Assembly (NCBI RefSeq): GCF_003667275.1
Contig: NZ_RCNV01000002.1
Location: 1-64,000 of the forward strand
From: Mesonia aquimarina
Lineage (GTDB): Bacteria; Bacteroidota; Bacteroidia; Flavobacteriales; Flavobacteriaceae
DNA: 64,000 nucleotides
Direction of reading: 5' to 3'
The translations under genes were made by a program, and so were the position numbers. The notes under the pieces were generated by a model that made no database searches, was not told where the DNA came from, and saw only the letters and a program-made list of their open reading frames with translations. Of the stretch, positions 33,254-41,580 are shown piece after piece (the first letter of the stretch is position 1; each line of letters begins with the position of its first letter).

Positions 33254-34948
33254 ATGTTCACAAGCGAATTACCATTAATAGATGAAAAAGATGTTTCCTT
33301 AAGAGGCAAACTTTGGTGGAAAAATGAAGAAAGCGAGCAAATATTAAACCGCGGGTATCTTTTAAAAGGAGAAACCGTAGAAGGCGCAATAGATAGAATT
33401 ACAACAGCTGCAGCCAAAAGATTATATAAACCGGAATTAAAAGAATCTTTTCAAGAAATGATTGAACGCGGTTGGATGAGCTTAAGCTCACCAATCTGGG
33501 CAAATATGGGAACAGAAAGAGGTCTCCCTATTTCTTGCTTTAACGTTCATATTCCCGATAAAATTGAAGGAATCACTCACAAATTAGGCGAAGTAATTAT
33601 GCAAACCAAAATTGGAGGAGGAACTTCCGGATATTTTGGTGACTTACGCGCTAGAGGAAGTGCCGTTACCGATAACGGAAAAAGCAGTGGAGCCGTAAGC
33701 TTTATGAAACTTTTTGACACTGCTATGGACACTATTTCTCAAGGAGGTGTTCGTCGGGGAGCATTTGCTACTTACCTAGATATTGACCATCCGGATATTG
33801 GAGAGTTTTTAAAGATTAAGAATATTGGTAACCCCATTCAAAATCTTTTCTATGGGGTTTGCGTTCCAGATTATTGGATGCAAGAAATGGTAGAAGGCGA
33901 TAGCGAAAAAAGACAAATCTGGGCCAAAGTTCTAGAAAGCAGACAACAAAAAGGATTGCCGTATATTTTCTTTTCAGATAATGTTAACCGAAATAAACCT
34001 CAAGTTTACAAAGATCTGAACATGCAAATTAATGCCAGCAACCTATGTTCTGAAATTATGCTGCCTTCTAATGAAGAAGAATCATTTATCTGCTGTTTAT
34101 CTTCTATGAATTTGGAACTCTATGATGAATGGAAAAATACCGAAGCTGTAAAATTAGCGACTTTCTTTCTAGATGCGGTCTTAGAAGAATTTATTCAAAA
34201 AACAGAAGGAAATCATTACCTGAACTCAGCTAATAAATTTGCTAAACGCCATAGAGCATTAGGACTTGGCGTATTGGGATGGCATTCCTATCTTCAGAAG
34301 AATAACATTCCATTTGAAAGTATGGAAGCTAAAATGAAGACTACTGAGATTTTTCAACATATTAGAGAAAAAGCAGACAAAGCAACCGAAGATTTAGCAA
34401 GAATCTATGGTGAACCTGAAGTTTTAAAAGGCTATGGGAGAAGAAATACTACAACTTTAGCCATTGCACCTACAACATCCTCATCTGCTATTTTAGGACA
34501 AACCTCTCCGGGTATTGAACCTTTCAGCAGTAATTATTATAAGGCCGGACTTTCTAAAGGTAATTTCATTAGAAAAAATAAATACTTACGAAAATTACTT
34601 CAAGAAAAAGGAATTGATAATGAGGACACGTGGAGAGATATTATGCTGGACAATGGTAGTGTTCAAAAATTAGATGCATTAACAGAACACGAAAAATCGG
34701 TTTTTAAAACTTTTAAAGAAATCAGCCAGTTAGAGATCATTCAACAGGCTTCTATCAGGCAAAAGCATATTGATCAATCACAAAGTTTAAATATCAACAT
34801 TCCATCTTCGTTAGCTATTAAAGAAGTAAATCAATTAATCATTGAAGCTTGGAAACTTGGCATTAAGACCTTGTACTACCAACGAAGCCAAAGTGTTTCT
34901 AAAGAAATGGTAAACAATTTAGTAAACTGCAGCAGCTGTGAGTCTTAA
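33254..34948 (+). CDS. nrdA: Class I ribonucleotide reductase, catalytic subunit (short form)
   Basis: A 564-residue R1 protein, much shorter than E. coli NrdA (about 760) because it has no N-terminal ATP-cone. The catalytic barrel is present, with SSPIWANMGTERGLPISCFN, GGTSGYFGDLRARGS, NLCSEIMLPSNEEESFICCL and the C-terminal Tyr pair TLYYQRSQS. The redox-active cysteines end the chain (NCSSCES). With nrdB in one operon it supplies dNDPs. A stem loop overlaps its stop codon, and a strong terminator at 34975-35009 follows. Confidence 0.95.
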   Translation: MFTSELPLIDEKDVSLRGKLWWKNEESEQILNRGYLLKGETVEGAIDRITTAAAKRLYKPELKESFQEMIERGWMSLSSPIWANMGTERGLPISCFNVHIPDKIEGITHKLGEVIMQTKIGGGTSGYFGDLRARGSAVTDNGKSSGAVSFMKLFDTAMDTISQGGVRRGAFATYLDIDHPDIGEFLKIKNIGNPIQNLFYGVCVPDYWMQEMVEGDSEKRQIWAKVLESRQQKGLPYIFFSDNVNRNKPQVYKDLNMQINASNLCSEIMLPSNEEESFICCLSSMNLELYDEWKNTEAVKLATFFLDAVLEEFIQKTEGNHYLNSANKFAKRHRALGLGVLGWHSYLQKNNIPFESMEAKMKTTEIFQHIREKADKATEDLARIYGEPEVLKGYGRRNTTTLAIAPTTSSSAILGQTSPGIEPFSSNYYKAGLSKGNFIRKNKYLRKLLQEKGIDNEDTWRDIMLDNGSVQKLDALTEHEKSVFKTFKEISQLEIIQQASIRQKHIDQSQSLNINIPSSLAIKEVNQLIIEAWKLGIKTLYYQRSQSVSKEMVNNLVNCSSCES

Positions 34949-34961
34949 AACTCATAGCTGC
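34930..34961 (+). other. Stem-loop across the nrdA stop codon
   Basis: GCAGCTGTGAGT pairs with ACTCATAGCTGC (one mismatch), with loop CTTAAAA including the TAA. It is distinct from the terminator that follows. It may protect the mRNA 3' end. Confidence 0.4.
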
Positions 34962-34974
34962 AAAGTTTGCGGCA

Positions 34975-35009
34975 TAAAAAAGCCTTCAGAAATCTGAAGG
35001 CTTTTTTTT
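34975..35009. terminator. Bidirectional terminator between nrdA and rpmA
   Basis: AAAAAAGCCTTCAGA and TCTGAAGGCTTTTTT form a long perfect stem with a short loop between two convergent genes. T-runs exist on both strands. Confidence 0.88.
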
Positions 35010-35028
35010 ATTGCTTAAAAGAAAAAAG

Positions 35029-35289
35029 TTAAGCTTCAAACGGTTCAATAGAAACGTAAGACTTATTGTTCTTCTTTTTTGAAAACTTTACAACACCATC
35101 AATTTTAGCATGTAATGTATGATCTTTTCCTGCGTACACGTTATCTCCTGGATTGTGTGCAGTACCTCTTTGTCTAACGATAATGTTTCCGGCAACGGCT
35201 GGCTGACCTCCAAAGATCTTAACGCCTAATCGTTTCGATTCTGACTCTCTACCGTTTTTAGAACTACCGACTCCTTTTTTATGTGCCAT
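35029..35289 (-). CDS. rpmA: 50S ribosomal protein L27
   Basis: An 86-residue bL27. It begins [20 protein letters not shown], the invariant N-terminus that reaches the peptidyl-transferase centre, followed by [20 protein letters not shown]. It lies 28 bp downstream of rplU, as in nearly all bacteria. Confidence 0.97.
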   Translation of the reverse strand: MAHKKGVGSSKNGRESESKRLGVKIFGGQPAVAGNIIVRQRGTAHNPGDNVYAGKDHTLHAKIDGVVKFSKKKNNKSYVSIEPFEA

Positions 35290-35317
35290 CTTCTATTAAG
35301 TTTTTAGTAGATTAATA

Positions 35318-35809
35318 TTATTTGCTTAAAGCTTCAATTAATTCAGCTTTCTTCATTGAAGAGTATCCTTCAAGCCCTTTTTCTTTAGCCATTTCTTTCA
35401 ATTCGGCTACAGTGTTCTTGCTTAAATCATCTCCTTTAGAAGCTTCTTTTTTAGTCTCTGTTTTTTTGTTATCAGAAGAAGTCTTTTTCTTTCCTCCTTT
35501 AACATTGATGTCACCAATAACAATTTCTGTTAATGATTGACGGTGACCATTTTTTACACGGTAACCTTTACGTCTTTTCTTTTTAAAGACGATTACTTTG
35601 TCTCCTTTAAGATGACGAGTAATTTTTGCTCCTACAAGAGCTCCTTCTATAACCGGGGCGCCTAAAGTAACATTGTCTCCGTCTCCGGTAAGAAGAACCT
35701 TATCAAAAGATAAGCTATCACCTTCTTTCCCGTCTAAACGGTTAACAAAAACTTTTTGGTCTTTCGCAACTTTAAATTGCTGCCCTGCTATCTCTACAAT
35801 TGCGTACAT
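35318..35809 (-). CDS. rplU: 50S ribosomal protein L21 with SAP-like C-terminal extension
   Basis: A 163-residue protein. Residues 1-102 are the standard bL21 (MYAIVEIAGQQFKVAKDQKV, then KRRKGYRVKNGHRQSLTEI). Residues about 108-128 are a Lys-rich linker, and 130-163 form a helix-loop-helix (SKNTVAELKEMAKEKGLEGY, then MKKAELIEALSK) like the SAP/HeH/Rho-N fold, a nucleic-acid-binding unit. Usual bL21 is about 103 residues. Extensions like this occur in Bacteroidota. A full -33/-7 promoter lies at 35851-35880, and rpmA follows. Confidence 0.95.
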   Translation of the reverse strand: MYAIVEIAGQQFKVAKDQKVFVNRLDGKEGDSLSFDKVLLTGDGDNVTLGAPVIEGALVGAKITRHLKGDKVIVFKKKRRKGYRVKNGHRQSLTEIVIGDINVKGGKKKTSSDNKKTETKKEASKGDDLSKNTVAELKEMAKEKGLEGYSSMKKAELIEALSK

Positions 35810-35850
35810 AGCGTAACGTTTAGTTAAAATTAATTATTTAAAAATGGATG

Positions 35851-35880
35851 CAAATATACCTCTAATTAATTAAAATACAA
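35851..35880 (-). promoter_or_regulatory. Promoter of rplU-rpmA, TTG-N19-TATATTTG
   Basis: On the minus strand TTG (35878-35880) is spaced 19 nt from TATATTTG (35851-35858), a full match to the Bacteroidota consensus. The ATG is 41 bp downstream. Confidence 0.7.
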
Positions 35881-35896
35881 ACGTTTCAAATTTTAT

Positions 35897-36397
35897 TTAG
35901 CCATTTTTTATTTCTGTTGCAGAATTTTCATCAGAAATGGTGTGCTTTTTACCGGCTTTGGTATTCCAGCTATCTTTAAAAAGCTGCATAAAAGCCAAGG
36001 TCAGCACAATCGTAGTTGCAAACCCCATTACGGCTACTACAAATAATAATAACCCAAGACCGGTATTATAATCTGTCTTCCAACTTTCCAACAATTCTGT
36101 TGCAAAAGTTTGATCAATATTTGTTGCATAAATACCAAAGAATAGCGTAAAAATTAAGGTAGCAAAGAATCCGGTTATAATACCAGCCATAAAGCCTTTT
36201 TGATATTTAAACTTATCTTTTTTATACGCTCTATAGCTTTTAATAGAAAAATAAATTCCAGCTCCAGTAATTAAACCATTTACCAAACTAAACAAAGGCT
36301 GCGTATGCAAACCGACGGCTGAAAGCAATAAAAAATAAATAATTAACAGGACACTTATTCCAAATCCATATCGTAAAGGAATTGATTGATTTTTCAT
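35897..36397 (-). CDS. DUF4199-type membrane protein
   Basis: A 166-residue inner-membrane protein with four hydrophobic helices (about 10-32, 33-52, 70-92 and 110-138) and a Lys-rich segment KSYRAYKKDKFKYQKGFMAG between helices 2 and 3. The pattern fits DUF4199, a family common in Bacteroidota and without assigned function. Neighbouring genes do not form an operon with it. Confidence 0.75.
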   Translation of the reverse strand: MKNQSIPLRYGFGISVLLIIYFLLLSAVGLHTQPLFSLVNGLITGAGIYFSIKSYRAYKKDKFKYQKGFMAGIITGFFATLIFTLFFGIYATNIDQTFATELLESWKTDYNTGLGLLLFVVAVMGFATTIVLTLAFMQLFKDSWNTKAGKKHTISDENSATEIKNG

Positions 36398-36535
36398 AGT
36401 TTTTATCTTTTTTCTACAGTAAATTTCATAAAAATTTGACGAAAACTATTATAATAGCTTGTTAATTTTAGTGATAATATACTGCAAGGCTAAGAATTAC
36501 AACAAAATAACTCTATGTTTTTTGTAACAAATGAG

Positions 36536-36543
36536 TATTTTTG
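36536..36543 (+). promoter_or_regulatory. -7 element (TATTTTTG) for the M16 peptidase pair
   Basis: TATTTTTG matches TAnnTTTG 38 bp before the ATG at 36582. A TTG lies upstream, but only 11 nt away, too close for the standard -33. Confidence 0.5.
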
Positions 36544-36581
36544 AAGTCGTATATATTGAAACAACTAAATAATTTTTAAAA

Positions 36582-37907
36582 ATGATTAAAAAAATTAGCT
36601 CAGCGGCCATCGCTTTGTTTTTCACTTTTGCAGCTTTTGCTCAAGAAGTAGAATTTACAGAGTACGATTTAGACAATGGCCTTCACGTAATTCTACATGA
36701 AGATAATACTGCTCCTGTGGTTACAGTTGGTGTTATGTATCATGTTGGTGCAAAAGATGAAGAAGAAGGTAGAACTGGTTTTGCTCACTTCTTTGAACAC
36801 TTACTTTTTGAAGGAACAGAAAATATAGAACGCGGTGAGTGGTTTAACATTGTAGCTGCTAATGGTGGTAGTAACAACGCAAACACAACCCAAGATCGTA
36901 CGTATTATTACGAAACATTCCCTTCTAACAACTTAGAATTAGGTTTATGGATGGAATCTGAACGTATGCTTCACCCGGTGATTAACCAAATTGGAGTTGA
37001 CACCCAAAACGAAGTAGTAAAAGAAGAAAAGAGAACACGAATAGATAATGCTCCTTACGGAAAAATTATTTACAGTACAGGTATTAGCCCTTACATGTTC
37101 GATAAACATCCGTACAAGAACTCTGTTATTGGTACTATGAAAGATTTGGATGCTGCTCAACTTAATGAGTTTAAAGCATTTTTCGACAAATATTACGGTC
37201 CAAATAATGCAACGCTAGTTGTTGCCGGAGACATTGATATTAACGATACAAAAGATATGATCAAAGATTATTTTGGTCCTATTAAAGCTAAGCCGGCCGT
37301 TAAGCGTGTAGACATTAAAGAAGCTCCTATTAAGGAAACTATAACCGCTACAGAATACGATGATAACATTCAAATTCCTGCTAAGCTTTTTGTCTACAGA
37401 ACACCGGGTATGGCAGAACGTGATGCCTATGTTTTAAATATGATTTCTTCGTTATTAACCGACGGAAAGAGTTCTCGTATGTACAAAAAAATGGTCGATG
37501 AAGAAAAAGAAGCCTTACAAGTATTAGCTTTCAACAGAGGACAAGAAGATTATGGATTATATGTAATTGGTGCTTTAGCTATGGGAGAAACTCCTTTAGA
37601 GACGCTTGCAGGATCTATGGATGAAGAAATTGAAAAACTTCAGACAGAGCTTATTTCTGAGAAAGAATACCAAAAGCTTCAAAATAATTTCGAAAATAGC
37701 TTTGTAAACTCAAACAGCAGCGTTCAAGGTATTGCATCTTCATTAGCAACCTATAATATGCTTTATGATAACACAAACCTTATCAACGAAGAAATTGAAA
37801 TCTACCGAAGCATTACACGCGAAGAAATTAAAGAAGTAGCCAATAAATACCTAAATAAAAACCAACGTTTAAGTTTAGATTATTTACCTACTCCAGAAAA
37901 CAAATAA
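36582..37907 (+). CDS. M16 zinc peptidase, active subunit
   Basis: A 441-residue secreted peptidase. Signal peptide at 1-20 (FFTFAAFAQ). The inverted zinc motif HxxEH is at H69-E72-H73 (AHFFEHLLFEGT), and downstream Glu residues lie in NEVVKEEKRTR. It is followed 22 bp later by a second M16 protein that lacks the motif. Such pairs form heterodimers in which one half is catalytic. They degrade peptides in the periplasm. The substrate is unknown. Confidence 0.92.
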   Translation: MIKKISSAAIALFFTFAAFAQEVEFTEYDLDNGLHVILHEDNTAPVVTVGVMYHVGAKDEEEGRTGFAHFFEHLLFEGTENIERGEWFNIVAANGGSNNANTTQDRTYYYETFPSNNLELGLWMESERMLHPVINQIGVDTQNEVVKEEKRTRIDNAPYGKIIYSTGISPYMFDKHPYKNSVIGTMKDLDAAQLNEFKAFFDKYYGPNNATLVVAGDIDINDTKDMIKDYFGPIKAKPAVKRVDIKEAPIKETITATEYDDNIQIPAKLFVYRTPGMAERDAYVLNMISSLLTDGKSSRMYKKMVDEEKEALQVLAFNRGQEDYGLYVIGALAMGETPLETLAGSMDEEIEKLQTELISEKEYQKLQNNFENSFVNSNSSVQGIASSLATYNMLYDNTNLINEEIEIYRSITREEIKEVANKYLNKNQRLSLDYLPTPENK

Positions 37908-37929
37908 TACAACATCAAAAATTTTAAAT

Positions 37930-39996
37930 ATGAAAACTAAAATAGTTTCACTATTCATACTCTGCTTTATGGTGGTAGGCGCACAAGCGCAAATAGACCG
38001 CTCTAAGCAACCGGAACCAGGACCGGCTCCAAAAATTAATCTTGGCACACCAAGAGCGTTTACTTTAGACAACGGCTTGAAAGTAATGGTAGTTGAAAAT
38101 CACAAATTACCAAGGGCCAGAATGAGTCTTATCATAGACAACAAACCGCATGCAGAAGGTAATAAAATAGGCGTTTCGTCTCTATATAGCGCTATGATGG
38201 GTAACGGAACTGAAAAAATGACTAAAGATGAATTTAACCAACGCATAGACTTTTTAGGAGCTAATGTTGGCTATGGATCTGAAAGCGCTTATGCAAGTTC
38301 ACTTTCTAAATTTTTTCCAGAAATCGTTGGTTTAATGGCACAAGGTCTTTTACAACCAAAGTTCACGCAAGAGGAGTTTGAAACACAAAAAGATAGACTT
38401 ATTGAAGGTTTAAAAACCAATCAAAAAAGTGCTAGTGCTATTGCCGGTAATGTAAGTCGATTATTAGCTTACGGAAAAAATCATCCTTTTGGTGAATTTG
38501 AAACAGAAGAGTCTGTAAAGAACGTAACCTTACAAGATGTTGAAGCATATTATAACAACTTTATTTCTCCTAAAAACGCTTATCTAGTAGTGGTTGGAGA
38601 TGTGAAATACAGAGATGTAAAAAAATTAGCCAAAGAAAATTTTGGGGGCTGGACAGCAGATGTACCTCCTTCAGCTAATTTACCAAAGGTTGCTCCTGCT
38701 CAATACACGCAAATAGATTTTGTAGATGTACCGAATGCCGTACAGAGTGAATTGAGAATTCAGAATACAGTAGACCTTCAAATGAATGATGATGACTACT
38801 TTCCTGTATTAGTTGCTAACCAAATTTTAGGAGGTAGCTTTGGAAGTTACTTAAACATGAATTTACGTGAAGAGCACGGGTATACTTACGGAGCTAGATC
38901 TTCTACCGGTACGAGCAAATATGCTAGTAGATTTTCTGCAACAGCAAGTGTGCGTAATGCCGTAACCGACAGTGCAATTGTTGAAGCCGTAAAAGAAATC
39001 AACCGTATTAAAAACGAGCAAGTTGCATTTGAAGATTTAAATAATGCTAAAAACAAATTTGCAGGAGATTTTGTATTGCGTTTAGAGAGTCCTTCGACTA
39101 TTGCTAATTATGCCTTAAACATTGAGACTAATGATTTAGATGAAGATTTTTATGAAACTTTTCTTCAAAAAATCAACGCTGTTACGCCAGATGATATTCA
39201 GCGTGTAGCTAATAAATATTTTAAAACTGACAAGATGCAAATTGTTGTTGCCGGTAAAGGTAGTGAAGTTGCAGATAAGTTAGAAAACGTTAGCCTTAAT
39301 GGCAAAAAAGTACCGGTACTATATTTTGACAGAAAAGGAAACCAGGTTGAAAAACCGGAATATAATAAAGCCGTACCAGAAGGCCTAACCGTAGAAACAG
39401 TGTACAACAATTACATTAAAGCTATTGGTGGCAAAAAAGCTATAGATGATGTAAATACAGTTATGATGGAAGGAAGCGCTACTGTTCAAGGTATGCCATT
39501 ATCGTTTACGATTAAGCAAACCAAAGACGGTAAGTCTTACCAAGCAACCAAAATGAATGGTATGGTAATGAGTAAACAAGTTTTTAATGGTAAAACTGGT
39601 TATGCAGAAGGTCAAGGTCAAAAAATGGATTTCACAGAAGAACAAATTGAGTTAGCTAAGAAAAGTTCAGGTTTATTTCCAGAACTAGAAACCCCAAAAG
39701 ATGCAACTCTTACTGGTATTGAAAAAGTTGATGGAAAAGATGCTTATGCAGTTTCAACTTCAGAAAATAGTAAATCTTATTATAGCGTAGAAAGCGGTTT
39801 AAAACTTCAAGAAAGCAATACTGTTTCTCAAGGAGGACAAACCATGACTACATCAACTAAATATGATAATTACAAAGAAGTAAATGGGGTTAAGTTTCCA
39901 CATACTATGACGCAGTCTTTTGGCTCTCAAGAAATTGAGATCGAGATGAGTGAAGTAAAAATTAATGAAGGAGTTAGCGACGCTGATTTCCAATAA
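37930..39996 (+). CDS. M16-like inactive subunit with C-terminal lipoprotein-carrier-like domain
   Basis: A 688-residue secreted protein. Signal peptide at 1-20 (CFMVVGAQAQ). Two M16 half-domains span about 40-470. The HxxEH position is replaced (GVSSLYSAMMGNGTEKM), so this half should be non-catalytic, but GSFGSYLNMNLREEHGYTYG, typical of the second half, is kept. Residues about 495-688 form an extra beta-rich domain (IKAIGGKKAIDDVNTVMMEG, then YDNYKEVNGVKFPHTM) that resembles LolA/outer-membrane lipoprotein-sorting folds. It is co-transcribed with the active M16 gene. Confidence 0.9.
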   Translation: MKTKIVSLFILCFMVVGAQAQIDRSKQPEPGPAPKINLGTPRAFTLDNGLKVMVVENHKLPRARMSLIIDNKPHAEGNKIGVSSLYSAMMGNGTEKMTKDEFNQRIDFLGANVGYGSESAYASSLSKFFPEIVGLMAQGLLQPKFTQEEFETQKDRLIEGLKTNQKSASAIAGNVSRLLAYGKNHPFGEFETEESVKNVTLQDVEAYYNNFISPKNAYLVVVGDVKYRDVKKLAKENFGGWTADVPPSANLPKVAPAQYTQIDFVDVPNAVQSELRIQNTVDLQMNDDDYFPVLVANQILGGSFGSYLNMNLREEHGYTYGARSSTGTSKYASRFSATASVRNAVTDSAIVEAVKEINRIKNEQVAFEDLNNAKNKFAGDFVLRLESPSTIANYALNIETNDLDEDFYETFLQKINAVTPDDIQRVANKYFKTDKMQIVVAGKGSEVADKLENVSLNGKKVPVLYFDRKGNQVEKPEYNKAVPEGLTVETVYNNYIKAIGGKKAIDDVNTVMMEGSATVQGMPLSFTIKQTKDGKSYQATKMNGMVMSKQVFNGKTGYAEGQGQKMDFTEEQIELAKKSSGLFPELETPKDATLTGIEKVDGKDAYAVSTSENSKSYYSVESGLKLQESNTVSQGGQTMTTSTKYDNYKEVNGVKFPHTMTQSFGSQEIEIEMSEVKINEGVSDADFQ

Positions 39997-40014
39997 GATT
40001 TTCTTGCAAATAAT

Positions 40015-40044
40015 AAAAAAGCCGGTTTTCATACCGGTTTTTTT
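40015..40044. terminator. Bidirectional terminator
   Basis: AAAAAAGCCGGT and ACCGGTTTTTTT-type arms (AAGCCGGT / ACCGGTTT with loop TTTCAT) lie between the M16 gene and the convergent EamA gene. The arms overlap the last codons of the EamA gene. Confidence 0.75.
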
Positions 40045-40925
40045 GTTTTTCGCTTTTTCTTATTCGCAAAATAAACACCCAATAAAATTACTAATCCCGA
40101 TAAAGCTTGTAACCAGTTAAATAATTCGCCATCTAAAATCCCCCAACTCAACGCCACAACAGGAATTAAATAGGTAACCGAAGTTGAAAAAACAGGGGTA
40201 GAAATTTGCACCATTCGGTTAAATAATATTTTTGCTATTCCGGTACCCACAACCGCCAAAATAGCAATAAAACCAATTGATATTTGCGTGGCATCTTGTT
40301 GTAAATAATCCCAGTCAAAAAAGCCACTTAAATATAAAACGATTAACGAAGGTATTAACAAAACAATAAAAGAACCCGTTGTTAAGCCCAACACAGGAAT
40401 TTCTTGTAAATAGCGCTTAATAATATGCACATTAAATGCATACATTGTAGTAGCCGCTAAAGGCAATAAAGCAAACCAATAATTTTGATTTTCATTAATA
40501 CTAGCGCCTGCTAAAATTAAACCCACCGAACCTATTAGTCCAACAATAACACCAAGTGCTTGATTTGAATTTGATGAAATCTTAAAAAATAACATCCCTA
40601 CAATCAAAGCTAAGATGGGCACCGTAGAATTTAAAATAGAAACAATAGCACTATCGATTTGCGTTTCGGCAAAAGCGAATAAAAAAGCCGGAAAAAAACT
40701 TCCCAAGCAACCCGAAATAGCAACCCATTTCCATTGATGCTTTTTTACTTTGCGAACACTTCTAGAACCAATGCTTATTAAAAAAAGTCCCGCCAAAAAA
40801 GTTCGTAATGCTCCTAATTGAATGGGCGTTAAGCCTACTAAGCCCTTTTTGATAAGAATAAAAGAACTTCCCCAAACTAAGGCTAAACAAACAAGGTAAA
40901 CCCACTTCAACTGACTTTGCTTCAT
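40029..40925 (-). CDS. EamA-family (drug/metabolite) transporter
   Basis: A 298-residue inner-membrane protein with ten predicted TM helices in two EamA repeats. Repeat 1 begins at WVYLVCLALVWGSSFILIKK, and repeat 2 at about YWFALLPLAATTMYAFNVHI. I chose the ATG at 40925 because the extra nine residues from 40952 (MHFLKKDLK) precede the usual start. The substrate is unknown. It is downstream of gldD on the same strand, with a gap of about 100 bp. Confidence 0.88.
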   Translation of the reverse strand: MKQSQLKWVYLVCLALVWGSSFILIKKGLVGLTPIQLGALRTFLAGLFLISIGSRSVRKVKKHQWKWVAISGCLGSFFPAFLFAFAETQIDSAIVSILNSTVPILALIVGMLFFKISSNSNQALGVIVGLIGSVGLILAGASINENQNYWFALLPLAATTMYAFNVHIIKRYLQEIPVLGLTTGSFIVLLIPSLIVLYLSGFFDWDYLQQDATQISIGFIAILAVVGTGIAKILFNRMVQISTPVFSTSVTYLIPVVALSWGILDGELFNWLQALSGLVILLGVYFANKKKRKTKKPV

Positions 40926-41022
40926 TTTTAAATCTTTTTTTAAAAAATGCAAAAGTCCGATTAAAAAATGAAATCAACGAAAGGATTACCATTAGATTAA
41001 CAAAGAAATCAACGCTTAAAAA

Positions 41023-41580
41023 TTACTTCCACTCCACTGTTTCCATCAAATGGCGAATGTCTTCTTTCAAGTAAGCTGCAGCAGGAACTATAGAGTCAAA
41101 ATTTGGCTTTGCTCTAAAATAAATAGATCCGGTTAAAAAATGTGTTGTACTATCGGTTAAGTAAAATTGTGCTTGCGAAGCTGCATCGCCTTTTACTTCA
41201 TAGAAAGTTCCGTAAGTCTCATGCCTTTTATTTATATACGTATCGCCTTCTATTTCGTCTGCTTTTATGGTATGTTCTAAGGGTAATTTTTGCGCGTCTA
41301 TTAATAGTTTTTCAAGGTTATTACGCACCGGTTGATAGGTAATGAATATTGTACCCTTCATATTTGGATATTCCACATCTAACCAACACGGATTACCCGC
41401 TTTGCCTGGTTTTACAATAGTATTTCTATTAACTTGAAATGTATACGGACAATTAGAACTAATTTTATCGTAGCTAGGCTCAGGATACTCTAAAGCCAGA
41501 TAAGCTTTAGGTTTTGGCTTAGCAGCGTCTTCGCAAGCCAGTAGAAAAAAACAAAAAAGTAAGCTTACAAATATTCTCAT
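41023..41580 (-). CDS. gldD: Gliding motility lipoprotein GldD
   Basis: A 185-residue lipoprotein with lipobox FFLLAC (Cys16). The GldD signature stretches are LEYPEPSYDKISSNCPYTF, WLDVEYPNMKGTIFITYQP and THFLTGSIYFRAKPNFDS. GldD is needed for gliding and T9SS function in Flavobacteriia, though its exact job is not settled. It overlaps the end of gldE by 4 bp. Confidence 0.95.
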   Translation of the reverse strand: MRIFVSLLFCFFLLACEDAAKPKPKAYLALEYPEPSYDKISSNCPYTFQVNRNTIVKPGKAGNPCWLDVEYPNMKGTIFITYQPVRNNLEKLLIDAQKLPLEHTIKADEIEGDTYINKRHETYGTFYEVKGDAASQAQFYLTDSTTHFLTGSIYFRAKPNFDSIVPAAAYLKEDIRHLMETVEWK

